DNA of 64,000 nt, from the NCBI GenBank assembly GCA_902555945.1, contig CACDUS010000007.1, positions 1-64,000 on the forward strand, read 5' to 3'. Of this stretch, positions 36,108 to 44,809 are shown piece after piece. The position numbers and the translations under genes were made by a program. The notes under the pieces are model-generated. The model saw nothing but the letters and a program-made list of their open reading frames with translations. It made no database searches and had not been told where the DNA came from. Every line of letters starts with the position of its first letter. Position 1 is the stretch's first letter. The DNA comes from an uncultured Pelagibacteraceae bacterium (GTDB lineage: Bacteria > Pseudomonadota > Alphaproteobacteria > Pelagibacterales > Pelagibacteraceae).

Positions 36108-36749
36108 ATGGAAAAAGACCAAAACCAAACCACAGAAAAAAACTCACCTAGAGAAAGTGAAAATGAAGAATTTATCAAAAATAACTCTGAGGAAAAATCT
36201 GAGGATAACGAGGATATTAAGAGTAAAGAAAAAGAACAAAATCCTGAAGAACAAATTTTAAAATTAGAAGATAAACTTGCAAGAACTTTTGCTGAAATGG
36301 AAAATCAGAGAAGAAGATTCGAAAAAGAAAAAGAGGAAGCTTATGAATATGGTGGATTCGTCTTTGCAAAAGAAGCTTTAAACCTTATTGATAACTTAGA
36401 AAGATCTAAACAAGTTTTACAAAATGATGAGAATTTAAAAGACTCTGATGCACTTAAAAAAATGCTTGAACACTTTGAAATTATTTATAAAGACCTTCTT
36501 TCTGTATTTTCGAAAAATAATATTAAGCCAATAGAATGTTTGAACAAAAAATTAGATCCAAATTTTCATCAAGCAATGATGGAAATTGAAGATAGTCAAA
36601 AAGAACCAGGTACAATTGTACAAGAAATACAAAAAGGCTTTACTATCAAAGATAGACTGTTGAGACCCTCTTTAGTCGGTGTCTCAAAAATTTCAGAAAA
36701 AAAAGATAAAAATATGAAGGAAAATGTAGAAAATTTAAAGGAGAAATAA
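36108..36749 (+). CDS. grpE: Nucleotide exchange factor GrpE
   Basis: Releases ADP from DnaK. The first 55 residues are highly acidic and disordered. A long coiled coil (EEQILKLEDKLARTFAEMENQRRRFEKEKEEAYEY) precedes the beta domain with NIKPIECLNKKLDPNFHQAMMEIE and KGFTIKDRLLRPSLVGVSK. An in-frame GTG at 36102 lies two codons upstream; the ATG at 36108 is the likelier start. It ends 60 bases before dnaK. Confidence 0.95.
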   Translation: MEKDQNQTTEKNSPRESENEEFIKNNSEEKSEDNEDIKSKEKEQNPEEQILKLEDKLARTFAEMENQRRRFEKEKEEAYEYGGFVFAKEALNLIDNLERSKQVLQNDENLKDSDALKKMLEHFEIIYKDLLSVFSKNNIKPIECLNKKLDPNFHQAMMEIEDSQKEPGTIVQEIQKGFTIKDRLLRPSLVGVSKISEKKDKNMKENVENLKEK

Positions 36750-36761
36750 TGAACATCTCAA

Positions 36762-36789
36762 CTTGTAGAATTAATTTTAACCCCTATAT
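36762..36789 (+). promoter_or_regulatory. Heat-shock sigma (RpoH) promoter of dnaK
   Basis: CTTGTAG (36762-36768) and CCCCTATAT (36781-36789) are separated by 12 bases. This matches the sigma32 consensus CTTG..., spacer, CCCCATNT in E. coli and the CTTG/CCTATNT form of alphaproteobacteria. The run of C is conspicuous in this AT-rich DNA. It would give dnaK-dnaJ their own heat-inducible transcript within the grpE-dnaK-dnaJ cluster, starting about 10-15 bases before the dnaK ATG. Confidence 0.75.
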
Positions 36790-36809
36790 GAAGAAAGAGA
36801 AATAGAAAT

Positions 36810-38735
36810 ATGAGTAAGATAATTGGAATAGATTTAGGTACTACAAATTCATGTGTTGCTATCATGGAAGGTAGTCAGGCTAAAGTAATAGAAAACTCAG
36901 AAGGCGCTAGAACTACACCTTCAGTAGTTGCTTTTACAGAGGAAAATGAAAAATTAATAGGTCAACCTGCAAAAAGACAAGCGGTGACAAATCCTGAAAA
37001 TACTATTTTTGCTGTCAAAAGATTAATTGGTAGAAACTTCGAAGACTCTACAGTTAAAAAAGATATCGAAGCTGCACCATTTAAGATAGTTAATTCTGAC
37101 AAAGGTGATGCATGGATTGAAGCAAAAGGAGAAAAATATTCTCCATCTCAAATCTCAGCTTTTATTTTGCAAAAAATGAAAGAGACAGCAGAAAAATATT
37201 TAGGACAACCAGTTACTAAAGCTGTGATAACAGTGCCAGCATATTTTAATGATGCTCAAAGACAGGCAACTAAAGATGCAGGTAAAATTGCAGGACTTGA
37301 AGTATTAAGAATAATCAATGAACCTACGGCTGCTTCTTTAGCTTATGGTTTAGATAAAAAACAAAATAAAAAAATTGCTGTATATGATTTAGGTGGAGGA
37401 ACATTTGATGTTTCAATTTTAGAGTTAGGTGATGGTGTTTTTGAAGTTAAATCTACAAATGGTGATACCTTTTTGGGAGGAGAAGATTTCGATAATGCAG
37501 TCGTAGAATACTTGATTGCAGAATTCAAAAAGGATAGTGGAATTGATTTAAAATCAGACAAGCTAGCATTACAGAGATTAAAAGAAGCTGCTGAAAAGGC
37601 CAAAATTGAATTATCTGCTGCAGAACAAACAGATATTAATTTACCATTTATAACAGCTGATAAGACTGGACCTAAACATATTAATTTAAAGATGACTAGA
37701 GCAAAACTTGAAGCTTTAGTTGAAGACTTAATTGCTAGAACAATACCTCCGTGTAAAACAGCATTAAAAGATGCTGGTATATCAGCAAGTGATGTTGATG
37801 AGGTAGTAATGGTTGGTGGTATGACTAGAATGCCAAAAGTAATTAATGAGGTCAAAAACTTTTTTGGCAAAGAACCGAATAAAAGCGTTAATCCTGATGA
37901 GGTAGTAGCAATGGGAGCAGCTATTCAAGCAGGTGTACTACAAGGTGATGTTAAAGATGTTTTATTATTAGATGTAACACCTTTATCTTTAGGTATTGAA
38001 ACTCTTGGAGGAGTATCAACAAAATTAATTGAAAAAAATACAACTATCCCAACAAAGAAAAGCCAGGTTTTTTCTACAGCAGAAGATAACCAACCTGCAG
38101 TTTCAATAAGAGTTCTTCAAGGAGAGAGGGAGATGGCAACAGATAATAAATTACTTGGTAATTTTGAGTTAGTTGGTATTGCCCCTGCACCTAGAGGTGT
38201 TCCACAAATAGAGGTTACTTTTGATATTGATGCAAATGGAATTGTTAATGTTTCAGCTAAAGATAAAGGTACGGGTAAAGAACAAAAGATTCAAATACAA
38301 GCTTCTGGAGGCTTGAGTGATGAGGAAATTGAAAAAATGGTTAAAGATGCTGAAGCTAACAAAGAAGCTGACAAAAAGAAAAGGGAGTCAGTTGATGTTA
38401 GAAATCAAGCAGATACTTTAATTCATTCTACTGAGAAAAATCTTAAAGAACATGGTTCTAAAATTTCAGATGCTGAAAAAAAAGCAATAGAAGATGGATC
38501 AGCTGCGTTAAAGGAGTCTTTAAAAACTGAAAATATTGAGGATATTAAAAAAAAGACTGAAGCACTCGTGCAAGCTTCAATGAAACTTGGTGAAGCAATT
38601 TATAAATCACAACAAAATACAAAACCAGATTCTAAAAAAGAAGATGGCAAAGATGAAAAGGGAAAAAAAGACGATAATGTTGTTGATGCGGATTTTGAAG
38701 AAGTAAAAGACGAAAATAAAGAAAAAAGCGCTTAA
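36810..38735 (+). CDS. dnaK: Chaperone DnaK (Hsp70)
   Basis: ATP-dependent chaperone. The N-terminal ATPase domain starts [14 protein letters not shown], with [34 protein letters not shown] and [13 protein letters not shown]. The substrate-binding domain has [14 protein letters not shown], and the helical lid ends in a charged tail finishing near [15 protein letters not shown]. Length 641 is standard. A 28-base RpoH-type promoter lies just upstream. dnaJ follows after 28 bases. Confidence 0.99.
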   Translation: MSKIIGIDLGTTNSCVAIMEGSQAKVIENSEGARTTPSVVAFTEENEKLIGQPAKRQAVTNPENTIFAVKRLIGRNFEDSTVKKDIEAAPFKIVNSDKGDAWIEAKGEKYSPSQISAFILQKMKETAEKYLGQPVTKAVITVPAYFNDAQRQATKDAGKIAGLEVLRIINEPTAASLAYGLDKKQNKKIAVYDLGGGTFDVSILELGDGVFEVKSTNGDTFLGGEDFDNAVVEYLIAEFKKDSGIDLKSDKLALQRLKEAAEKAKIELSAAEQTDINLPFITADKTGPKHINLKMTRAKLEALVEDLIARTIPPCKTALKDAGISASDVDEVVMVGGMTRMPKVINEVKNFFGKEPNKSVNPDEVVAMGAAIQAGVLQGDVKDVLLLDVTPLSLGIETLGGVSTKLIEKNTTIPTKKSQVFSTAEDNQPAVSIRVLQGEREMATDNKLLGNFELVGIAPAPRGVPQIEVTFDIDANGIVNVSAKDKGTGKEQKIQIQASGGLSDEEIEKMVKDAEANKEADKKKRESVDVRNQADTLIHSTEKNLKEHGSKISDAEKKAIEDGSAALKESLKTENIEDIKKKTEALVQASMKLGEAIYKSQQNTKPDSKKEDGKDEKGKKDDNVVDADFEEVKDENKEKSA

Positions 38736-38763
38736 CTGACATCTATTTGTCCAGGTTATATAC

Positions 38764-39903
38764 ATGGCTAAGAGAGATTATTATGATGTCCTGGGCGTTA
38801 ACAAAAGCGCAAGCCCTGAAGAACTTAAATCTGCTTATAGAAAATTAGCAGTAAAATATCATCCAGATAAAAATCCAGGAGATAAATCAGCTGAGGATAA
38901 ATTTAAAGAGGCAAGTGAAGCTTATGGAGTTCTTTCGGATAAATCCAAAAAAGAAAACTATGACAATTTTGGACATGCAGCGTTTGAAAATGGCGGTGGA
39001 GGTCAAGGAGGATTTGGTGGATTTGGAGGATTTAGTGGTGCAGATTTTTCAGATATTTTTGAAGACTTTTTTGGTGACTTCGGTGGTGGGGGTAGACGAA
39101 GTTCAAGAGGTCGAAACTCAAACAACAGAGGTTCAGATCTAAGGTATGATCTTTCAATTACATTAGAAGAAGCTTATTTGGGAAAGAAACAAAATATACA
39201 ATTCTCAACCTCTGAAAAATGCAACACTTGCAAAGGAAATGGGTCAAAACCTGGTACAAGTCCTGACACGTGCACATATTGTGGTGGGAATGGAAGAGTA
39301 AGATCCAATCAAGGTTTTTTTACGGTTCAACAAACTTGTCCTCAATGTGCTGGAAGTGGAGAGGAAATAACCAATCCATGTTCAGATTGTAATGGACAAG
39401 GAAATAAACAAGCTTCAAAAAAAATATCCGTAACCATCCCCAAAGGTGTAGATGATGGTACAAGAATAAGGCTTGCTGGAAAAGGTGAAGCTGGAACAAG
39501 AGGTGGTGCAAGTGGGGATCTTTACTTATTTATAAATATAAAATCTCATGAATTATTTAAAAGATCAGATGTAAATTTGTTTTTTGAATTTCCAATTTCA
39601 ATAGCAGATGCAGCTTTAGGGACAACAATAGAAATACCAACAATCGATGGTAAAAAAGCTAAGATAAAAATACCTGATGGAACGCAAGATGGTAAACAAT
39701 TTAGATTAAAAGGTAAAGGAATGCCTTTTATGAGAAGAGGTGATTATGGTGACTTATATGTTCAAGTCAAAACAGAAGTCCCAGTTTTTTTAAACAGAGA
39801 ACAAAAAGAATTATTAGAAAAATTTAGAAAGATTGAAAATGAAAAATCTAATCCTAGCATAAAAAAATTCTTTCAAAAGGCAAAAAGTTTTTGGAATAGC
39901 TAG
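38764..39903 (+). CDS. dnaJ: Co-chaperone DnaJ (Hsp40)
   Basis: Type I Hsp40 that stimulates DnaK. J domain with the HPD motif (YHPDKNPGD) at residues 31-39, a Gly/Phe-rich region near 75-115, four CxxCxGxG zinc repeats ([32 protein letters not shown]) at about 150-215, and two C-terminal beta domains ([19 protein letters not shown]). Length 379 is normal. It follows dnaK by 28 bases and is followed by a small membrane protein 3 bases on. Confidence 0.98.
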   Translation: MAKRDYYDVLGVNKSASPEELKSAYRKLAVKYHPDKNPGDKSAEDKFKEASEAYGVLSDKSKKENYDNFGHAAFENGGGGQGGFGGFGGFSGADFSDIFEDFFGDFGGGGRRSSRGRNSNNRGSDLRYDLSITLEEAYLGKKQNIQFSTSEKCNTCKGNGSKPGTSPDTCTYCGGNGRVRSNQGFFTVQQTCPQCAGSGEEITNPCSDCNGQGNKQASKKISVTIPKGVDDGTRIRLAGKGEAGTRGGASGDLYLFINIKSHELFKRSDVNLFFEFPISIADAALGTTIEIPTIDGKKAKIKIPDGTQDGKQFRLKGKGMPFMRRGDYGDLYVQVKTEVPVFLNREQKELLEKFRKIENEKSNPSIKKFFQKAKSFWNS

Positions 39904-39906
39904 GAA

Positions 39907-40074
39907 ATGAATTTAGAACAGATAATTCCTGCTATTTTCTTGATAGCAGTTTTGATTTTGGTAATTCCAGGTTTTTTAAGATTTAATTCAAAGCCAAAAC
40001 AGTTTATTAAAAATTTACTCATTTGGTCTGTAATTGTTCTCTCTATTGTGTTAGTTTCATTTCTTATCTTTTAA
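39907..40074 (+). CDS. 55-residue two-helix membrane protein
   Basis: A short frame with two hydrophobic helices, IIPAIFLIAVLILVIPGFL (residues 6-24) and LLIWSVIVLSIVLVSFLIF (37-55), joined by a basic loop (RFNSKPKQFIKN), i.e. a hairpin with a positively charged turn. It begins with ATG three bases after the dnaJ stop and its TAA overlaps the dapB ATG by one base (TAATG), so it is within the operon and probably coupled to dapB. I do not recognise the family. Confidence 0.75.
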   Translation: MNLEQIIPAIFLIAVLILVIPGFLRFNSKPKQFIKNLLIWSVIVLSIVLVSFLIF

Positions 40075-40850
40075 TGAAAAAAATAAATTTAGCTGTCACT
40101 GGATGTATGGGTCGGATGGGCCAGCAAATTATTAAGTCTATTAAACAGAATAAAAATTTTAAATTAGTAGCTCTTACGGAAAATAAAAAAATAAACAAAA
40201 AAATTAATGGAATTCAGGTTAATCTAAATAGTGAAAAAGAGCTAAAAAAGGCAAGTTTGATAATAGATTTTACCAGCCCACAATGTACTTTTCAAATTCT
40301 TAGAATAGCAGCAAAATTAAAAAAAAGAGTTGTAATTGGAACCACAGGATTTACGAAGAAGGAAGAAAATTTGATTAAGAAATATTCGAAAAAGATTCCA
40401 ATTTTAAAAGCTGGAAATATGAGCTTAGGTATTAATCTTTTAATGTATATTACAGAAATTGCCTCTAAATCTCTTGGTAAAAAATTCTTAAGTAAAATTT
40501 ATGAAGTTCATCATAAATATAAAAAAGATTATCCGTCCGGAACTGCATTAATGTTAGGAAAAGGAATTGCGAAAGGTAAAAATAAAAATCTTTATAGTTT
40601 AATAGGAAAAAAATATTTGAATAAAAAAAAATTTCCATATGGAAATAAAATAAATTTTAATTCTATTCGAAAAGGGCAAATTATTGGAGAACATGAAGTT
40701 AAATTTTCTAGTGGAAAAGAAATAATTACTTTAAACCATGAAGCTTTTGACAGAGCTTTATATTCAGAAGGAGCTTTATCAGCTGCAAAATGGTTAATAA
40801 ATAAAAGACCAGGACTTTATTCAATGCGAGACCTTATGAATTTTAAATAA
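40074..40850 (+). CDS. dapB: 4-hydroxy-tetrahydrodipicolinate reductase
   Basis: NAD(P)H-dependent reductase in lysine and meso-diaminopimelate synthesis. The Rossmann motif NLAVTGCMGRMGQQI is at residues 4-18, IDFTSPQ and VIGTTGFTKKE follow, and the substrate-binding EVHHKYKKDYPSGTALMLG lies near 147. The ATG at 40074 (MKKINLAVTG) is the true start; an upstream frame at 40023 translates the small membrane gene in the wrong frame. The product is 258 residues and overlaps nth by one base. Confidence 0.96.
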   Translation: MKKINLAVTGCMGRMGQQIIKSIKQNKNFKLVALTENKKINKKINGIQVNLNSEKELKKASLIIDFTSPQCTFQILRIAAKLKKRVVIGTTGFTKKEENLIKKYSKKIPILKAGNMSLGINLLMYITEIASKSLGKKFLSKIYEVHHKYKKDYPSGTALMLGKGIAKGKNKNLYSLIGKKYLNKKKFPYGNKINFNSIRKGQIIGEHEVKFSSGKEIITLNHEAFDRALYSEGALSAAKWLINKRPGLYSMRDLMNFK

Positions 40851-41503
40851 TGAATGAAATTCAAAGAGCTTTAATAATTTCAAAAATTCTTAATAAAACT
40901 TATCCTAAAATAAAAGTACCTCTTAAAAGCAGAAATGTTTTTACACTATTAATATCTGTTTTACTTTCTGCCCAATGCACTGATGTAAATGTTAATAATG
41001 TTACAAAAAATATTTATCCAAAATATTATAAACCAAAACATTTTAAAAAACTCGGAAGAAAAAAAATTGAAAAATTGATAAAAAAAATTGGTATTTTTAG
41101 AATCAAAGCTAAAAGTATCTATAATTTATCAAAATTATTAATAGAAAAACATAAAGGCAAAGTTCCGAAAACTTTTGAAGAATTAGAAAAACTTCCAGGT
41201 GTTGGTCATAAAACTGCAAGTGTAGTTATGTCACAAGGGTTTGGTTTTCCCGCATTTCCTATCGATACACATATTCACAGATTAGCTCAAAGATGGGGAC
41301 TAACAAATGGAAGAAATGTCATTCAGACAGAAAAAGATTTAAAAAGATTATTTCCCAAAAAAAATTGGAATAAACTACACCTTCAAATTATTTATTATGG
41401 TAGAGAATTTTGTAAAGCTCGTGATTGCTATGGATTAACTTGTAAAATTTGCACTACTTGTTATCCTAAAAGAAAAAAACCTTTAATAACTAAAAAAGCA
41501 TAA
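40850..41503 (+). CDS. nth: Endonuclease III
   Basis: DNA glycosylase/AP lyase for oxidised pyrimidines. The helix-hairpin-helix LEKLPGVGHKTASVVMSQGFG carries the catalytic Lys, and the catalytic Asp is in PIDTHIHRLAQRWGL. The C-terminal cysteines read FCKARDCYGLTCKICTTC: five cysteines spaced C-X4-C-X4-C-X2-C-X2-C, not the standard C-X6-C-X2-C-X5-C, so the 4Fe-4S site is rearranged or differs. Length 217 is normal. It overlaps the dapB stop by one base. Confidence 0.94.
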   Translation: MNEIQRALIISKILNKTYPKIKVPLKSRNVFTLLISVLLSAQCTDVNVNNVTKNIYPKYYKPKHFKKLGRKKIEKLIKKIGIFRIKAKSIYNLSKLLIEKHKGKVPKTFEELEKLPGVGHKTASVVMSQGFGFPAFPIDTHIHRLAQRWGLTNGRNVIQTEKDLKRLFPKKNWNKLHLQIIYYGREFCKARDCYGLTCKICTTCYPKRKKPLITKKA

Positions 41504-41504
41504 T

Positions 41505-42434
41505 ATGAAAGTTCTAGGCATAGGTAATGCAATTGTTGATGTAATTTGTAAGGTAAACGAAGAATTTATATCCAAAAATAATCTAACTAAAGGCACAATG
41601 AAATTAATCTTTGATGATAATGAGTTCAAAAATTTATTATCTAATTTACAAATTGAAAAAACAATTTCTGGTGGGTCAGTTGCAAATTCAATCGTTGGCT
41701 TATCCCAACTTGGTAATGATGTAGGATTTATTGGAAAAATTTCAGAAGATAATTTAGGAAATAAATACGAAGAAGGATTAAAAAAAGAAAATGTAAAATA
41801 TTTTTACTCAAAAAAAGATGAAAAACTACCAACGGGTACTTGTTTAATTTTAGTAACCCCAGACTCGGAGAGAACTATGTGTACATTTCTAGGGATAGCG
41901 GGACAAATAAATGAAAATGACATTAATTTAGAAGCAATAAACGAAAGTGAGTTAATTTTTTTAGAGGGTTATTTATGGGATGAAGGAAATCCAAAAAAAG
42001 CTTTTGATAAAGCAATTATAAATTCAAACAAAGTTGCTATGTCACTCTCTGATCAATTTTGTGTTGATCGCCATAAAACTGATTTTTTAAATCTAGTAAA
42101 AAACAAATTAGATATAACTTTTGCAAATGAAGGTGAGATAATGTCTCTAATTGATGCCAAAAAATTTGATGAAGTAATTAACTTTGCAAAAGAATTAAAA
42201 AAACATTTAGTCATAACAAGAGGAAATAAAGGGGCTATTTCGATCAATAATAATGAAATTTCTGAGGTTGGAATTAAGGATAATTTAAAAATTGTAGATT
42301 TAACTGGAGCAGGAGATTTATTTGCCGCTGGTTACCTTCATGGATTAATTAATAAATCATCTCAAAAAGAATGCTTGGAAAAAGGAACAGAATTGTCATC
42401 AAAAATTATTCAACAAATAGGTGCTAGACTTTAA
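41505..42434 (+). CDS. PfkB-family sugar/nucleoside kinase (adenosine kinase-like)
   Basis: Ribokinase-fold kinase. Substrate-site residues appear in GIGNAIVDVICKV and SGGSVANSIVGLSQLG; PfkB signature 2 with the catalytic Asp is VDLTGAGDLFAAGYLHGL near 270. TGTCLILVTPDSERTMCTFLG is typical of the adenosine kinase/inosine kinase branch in alphaproteobacteria. Substrate cannot be fixed by eye. Length 309. It begins two bases after nth and its 3' end overlaps arfA by 11 bases. Confidence 0.88.
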   Translation: MKVLGIGNAIVDVICKVNEEFISKNNLTKGTMKLIFDDNEFKNLLSNLQIEKTISGGSVANSIVGLSQLGNDVGFIGKISEDNLGNKYEEGLKKENVKYFYSKKDEKLPTGTCLILVTPDSERTMCTFLGIAGQINENDINLEAINESELIFLEGYLWDEGNPKKAFDKAIINSNKVAMSLSDQFCVDRHKTDFLNLVKNKLDITFANEGEIMSLIDAKKFDEVINFAKELKKHLVITRGNKGAISINNNEISEVGIKDNLKIVDLTGAGDLFAAGYLHGLINKSSQKECLEKGTELSSKIIQQIGARL

Positions 42435-42543
42435 TTTTTTTTGAATTTCTCTTAAAACTTCCTTTCCCTTTTTTAGGTTTAATAACACGCGGCTTATATT
42501 TTTTGGTAAACAAATTTTTTGCAATTAGATTTTTTTTTTTCAA
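42424..42543 (-). CDS. arfA: Minimal ArfA-type alternative ribosome-rescue factor
   Basis: A 39-residue basic protein with TTG start (42543-42541), too short for usual ORF calling. NLIAKNLFTKKYKPRV, then IKPKKGKGSFKR, aligns without a gap to the E. coli ArfA core as I recall it (NAIEALLHDPLFRQRV, then EKNKKGKGSYMR), sharing the RV and KKGKGS[FY]xR elements. ArfA frees ribosomes stalled on non-stop mRNA by recruiting RF2. The protein ends ten residues after the motif, lacking the long hydrophobic tail that E. coli removes by RNase III cleavage. The TTG overlaps the TGA of the winged-helix gene (TTGA), implying coupled translation. Confidence 0.85.
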   Translation of the reverse strand: MKKKNLIAKNLFTKKYKPRVIKPKKGKGSFKRNSKKIKV

Positions 42544-43109
42544 TTTATTTTATAACCATTTTTTGAACTTAATATGAAATTGTCATCATTAAATTTGTCT
42601 TTAATTTTTTTTCTCAACCTATAAATATGAGTTTCTACAGTATGTGTTTCTAGTTCGGACTCATAGTTCCAAACATCTTTTTCAAGTTTATTAATATTAA
42701 CCGGAAGACTAGAGTTTTTTAAATACAATATCAAATTAGCCTCTCTCTCGGTAAGATTTAATTTAATTTTATCTTTTGAAATTTCTCTCGAATTTAAATT
42801 TAATTTATAGGGCCCTATTTCTTTTTCTGATTGTATTATAAAATTATTTTTTAATAGATGAAGATTAATAGATTGGATAATTTTAGTTATTTTTATAGGA
42901 GTCTTGTCTATAACAATATTCATATTATTTTCTAAATTTGATATTTTTTCATTGGAGATAATTAAAAAATTTGAATTTGAATCTTTAATTTTTTGATTTA
43001 AATTTTTTTTATCCGCATAGTCTAGTTCAAGATTAAGAAAATCTTTAATTTCATTTAAAATTGCAAATAATTCTTTAGAATCAAAAATAATTATTTTTTT
43101 TAAATTCAT
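42540..43109 (-). CDS. OmpR-type winged-helix regulator with degenerate receiver
   Basis: A 189-residue regulator. The C-terminal DNA-binding domain (about 100-189) is of the Trans_Reg_C type: INLTEREANLILYLKNS-like segment (KLNLTEREANLILYL), VETHIYRLRKKI and NFILSSKNGYKIN. The N-terminal 95 residues have receiver-like alternation (KKIIIFDSKELF, FLIISNEK, KTPIKITKIIQSI), but the phosphoacceptor Asp at the end of strand 3 is replaced (ISNE) and the acidic pair is incomplete. It probably works without phosphorylation; no kinase gene is nearby. It is divergent from the L,D-transpeptidase by 13 bases and coupled to arfA downstream. Confidence 0.8.
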   Translation of the reverse strand: MNLKKIIIFDSKELFAILNEIKDFLNLELDYADKKNLNQKIKDSNSNFLIISNEKISNLENNMNIVIDKTPIKITKIIQSINLHLLKNNFIIQSEKEIGPYKLNLNSREISKDKIKLNLTEREANLILYLKNSSLPVNINKLEKDVWNYESELETHTVETHIYRLRKKIKDKFNDDNFILSSKNGYKIN

Positions 43110-43122
43110 ATATAATTAAAAT

Positions 43123-43617
43123 ATGACAATTATTATCAAAAATAAAGAAACACTTATTTATGATGATTTTATATTCAGATGCTGTTTAGGCAAAAAAGGC
43201 ACAGCTCGACATAAAAAAGAAGGTGATAAAAAAACACCAATAGGAACTTTTAGTATAGAAAATCTTTATTACAGAAAAGATAAAATAAAAAAACCTATAA
43301 CTAATTTAAAATGTATACCAATTCAAAAAAACATGGGTTGGTGCGATGATATCAAAAATCAAAAAAATTATAATAAGTTAATAAAAGTTAAAAAAAATAT
43401 TCGACATGAAAAACTTTTTAGAAATGATCAAAAATATGATCTTTTGATACCAATATCATATAATAGAAAAAAGAGAGTTTTAGGTAAAGGAAGTGCAATT
43501 TTTATTCATCTAACAAAAAATTATAATAAAACGGATGGTTGTATTGCTTTAAAAAAAAATGATTTTTTAATTTTATTAAAATTAATTAATAAAAAAACAC
43601 AAATTAAAATATCTTAA
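43123..43617 (+). CDS. L,D-transpeptidase (YkuD) family protein
   Basis: A 164-residue YkuD-fold protein. The catalytic His and Cys are in AIFIHLTKNYNKTDGCIALKKND, the H...[ST]xGC arrangement. An earlier segment, GKKGTARHKKEGDKKTPIGTFSI, matches the conserved GD.+TP.G.F motif. There is no clear signal peptide, which is unusual for a periplasmic cross-linking enzyme but typical of the short alphaproteobacterial form. It overlaps the yggS 3' end by four bases and diverges from the winged-helix regulator. Confidence 0.88.
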   Translation: MTIIIKNKETLIYDDFIFRCCLGKKGTARHKKEGDKKTPIGTFSIENLYYRKDKIKKPITNLKCIPIQKNMGWCDDIKNQKNYNKLIKVKKNIRHEKLFRNDQKYDLLIPISYNRKKRVLGKGSAIFIHLTKNYNKTDGCIALKKNDFLILLKLINKKTQIKIS

Positions 43618-44264
43618 TTTCTTGAACCAAAAATCTTTGAACCAATTCTTAAATAAGTTGCAGAATTTTTAGCAGCCTCAATATAATCTGAGGTCATTCC
43701 CATACTTAAATCTTTTAAATTTAAATTAGTATTTAAATCATACATTTCTTCAAAAAAGTATTTTGAATTTGTATTAAGTGGAGGAATGCACATTAAACCT
43801 ATAACATTTAATTCTAAATCTTTACAAAAATAGTAAAAGTTTTTTAAATTTTCTTTTGAGATTCCTGATTTTTGTTTTTCATTTCCGATATTTACTTGAA
43901 TAAATATTTTTATCTTTTTATTTTGTTTTTTTTGTTCCTCTGATATTTTTTTTGCAAGTTTTTCATTATCAACAGAATGAATATAATCAAAAAGTTTGAC
44001 AGCAAATTTAACTTTATTTGTCTGAAGTTTGCCAATTAAGTGTAACTTAATATTAGGAAAATTTGATTTTAAATCTGTCCATTTATTCATGGCCTCTTGA
44101 ATCTTGTTTTCACCAAAATGAGTATGGCCATATTCAATTAATGGCATTATATCTTTTACTGGAAATGTTTTACTGACAGCAATTATGATAGGTAAAGAAT
44201 TTTCTTTAATTTCTAGTTTTAATTCTCTATTTATATCTTCAAGGTTTTTAATAGTTTTATGCAT
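43614..44264 (-). CDS. yggS: YggS-family pyridoxal phosphate homeostasis protein
   Basis: PLP-binding TIM-barrel protein of the alanine racemase N-terminal fold. The PLP Lys is in IIAVSKTFPVKDI (about residue 32), followed by HFGENKIQEAMNKW, LHLIGKLQTNKVKF, and the phosphate-binding LSMGMTSDYIEAAKNSATYLRIGSKIFG at the end. It has no known catalytic activity and maintains PLP and amino-acid balance. Length 216 is normal. Its ATG abuts the divergent ThiE-like ATG: both lie in the palindrome ATGCAT (44259-44264). Confidence 0.93.
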   Translation of the reverse strand: MHKTIKNLEDINRELKLEIKENSLPIIIAVSKTFPVKDIMPLIEYGHTHFGENKIQEAMNKWTDLKSNFPNIKLHLIGKLQTNKVKFAVKLFDYIHSVDNEKLAKKISEEQKKQNKKIKIFIQVNIGNEKQKSGISKENLKNFYYFCKDLELNVIGLMCIPPLNTNSKYFFEEMYDLNTNLNLKDLSMGMTSDYIEAAKNSATYLRIGSKIFGSRN

Positions 44265-44804
44265 GAATTAATTCCAAAATATTATTATTTTATTGATAAA
44301 TTAGATATCGAAGAAATTAAAAATTTAAACAATAAAATAGCTATAATTTATAGAAATTATCAAAATAAACCAAAAAATAACGAAATTAAAAAATTTTATA
44401 ATTTTTGTAAAAAAAAAAAGATAAAATTTTTAATTTCAAATTATTTTGACATTGCAATAAAATATAATTTAGATGGATTTTATATTCCTTCTTTTAATAA
44501 CAAATTCTATGTTAAAAAAATTTTCTTTAAAAAGAATTTTTTAATTGTAGGATCAGCACATAACATTAAAGAAATAAAGTTAAAGGAAAGACAAAATGTT
44601 AAATTAATTTTTTTGTCTCCACTATTTAAAACAGAAAAAAAAAATCATTATCTAGATATAATTAAATTTAATACTCTATCTAAAACATCAAAAAAACCAA
44701 TAATTGCTTTAGGCGGTATAAATCTTAAAAATATCAAAAAATTAAATATGACTCGTGCTTTTGGATTTTCGGGTATAAGTCATATAAAAAAAATTATAAA
44801 ATAA
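44259..44804 (+). CDS. ThiE/TenI-like thiamine phosphate synthase family protein
   Basis: A 181-residue TIM-barrel protein with the order of TenI/ThiE motifs: YYFID near the start, FLISNYFDIAIKYNLDGFYIPS (normally the D-G-x-H-L region, here with IPS), VGSAHNIKEIKL, LIFLSPLFKTEKKNHYLDI and PIIALGGINLKNIKKL near 150. Several ThiE substrate residues are changed, so it may be a TenI-like or reduced ThiE protein in the thiazole branch. It is followed six bases on by the TPR-sulfotransferase gene. Confidence 0.75.
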   Translation: MHELIPKYYYFIDKLDIEEIKNLNNKIAIIYRNYQNKPKNNEIKKFYNFCKKKKIKFLISNYFDIAIKYNLDGFYIPSFNNKFYVKKIFFKKNFLIVGSAHNIKEIKLKERQNVKLIFLSPLFKTEKKNHYLDIIKFNTLSKTSKKPIIALGGINLKNIKKLNMTRAFGFSGISHIKKIIK

Positions 44805-44809
44805 TTTTA

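Noticed and set aside
37343-37870. Minus-strand 175-codon frame opposite dnaK
   Set aside because: Long only because dnaK codons avoid the complementary stops; no recognisable domain.
38915-39142. Plus-strand frame inside dnaJ
   Set aside because: Shadow of the J-domain and Gly/Phe region in another frame.
40023-40073. Upstream start for dapB
   Set aside because: The extra residues are the small membrane gene read in another frame; MKKINLAVTG at 40074 is the family start.
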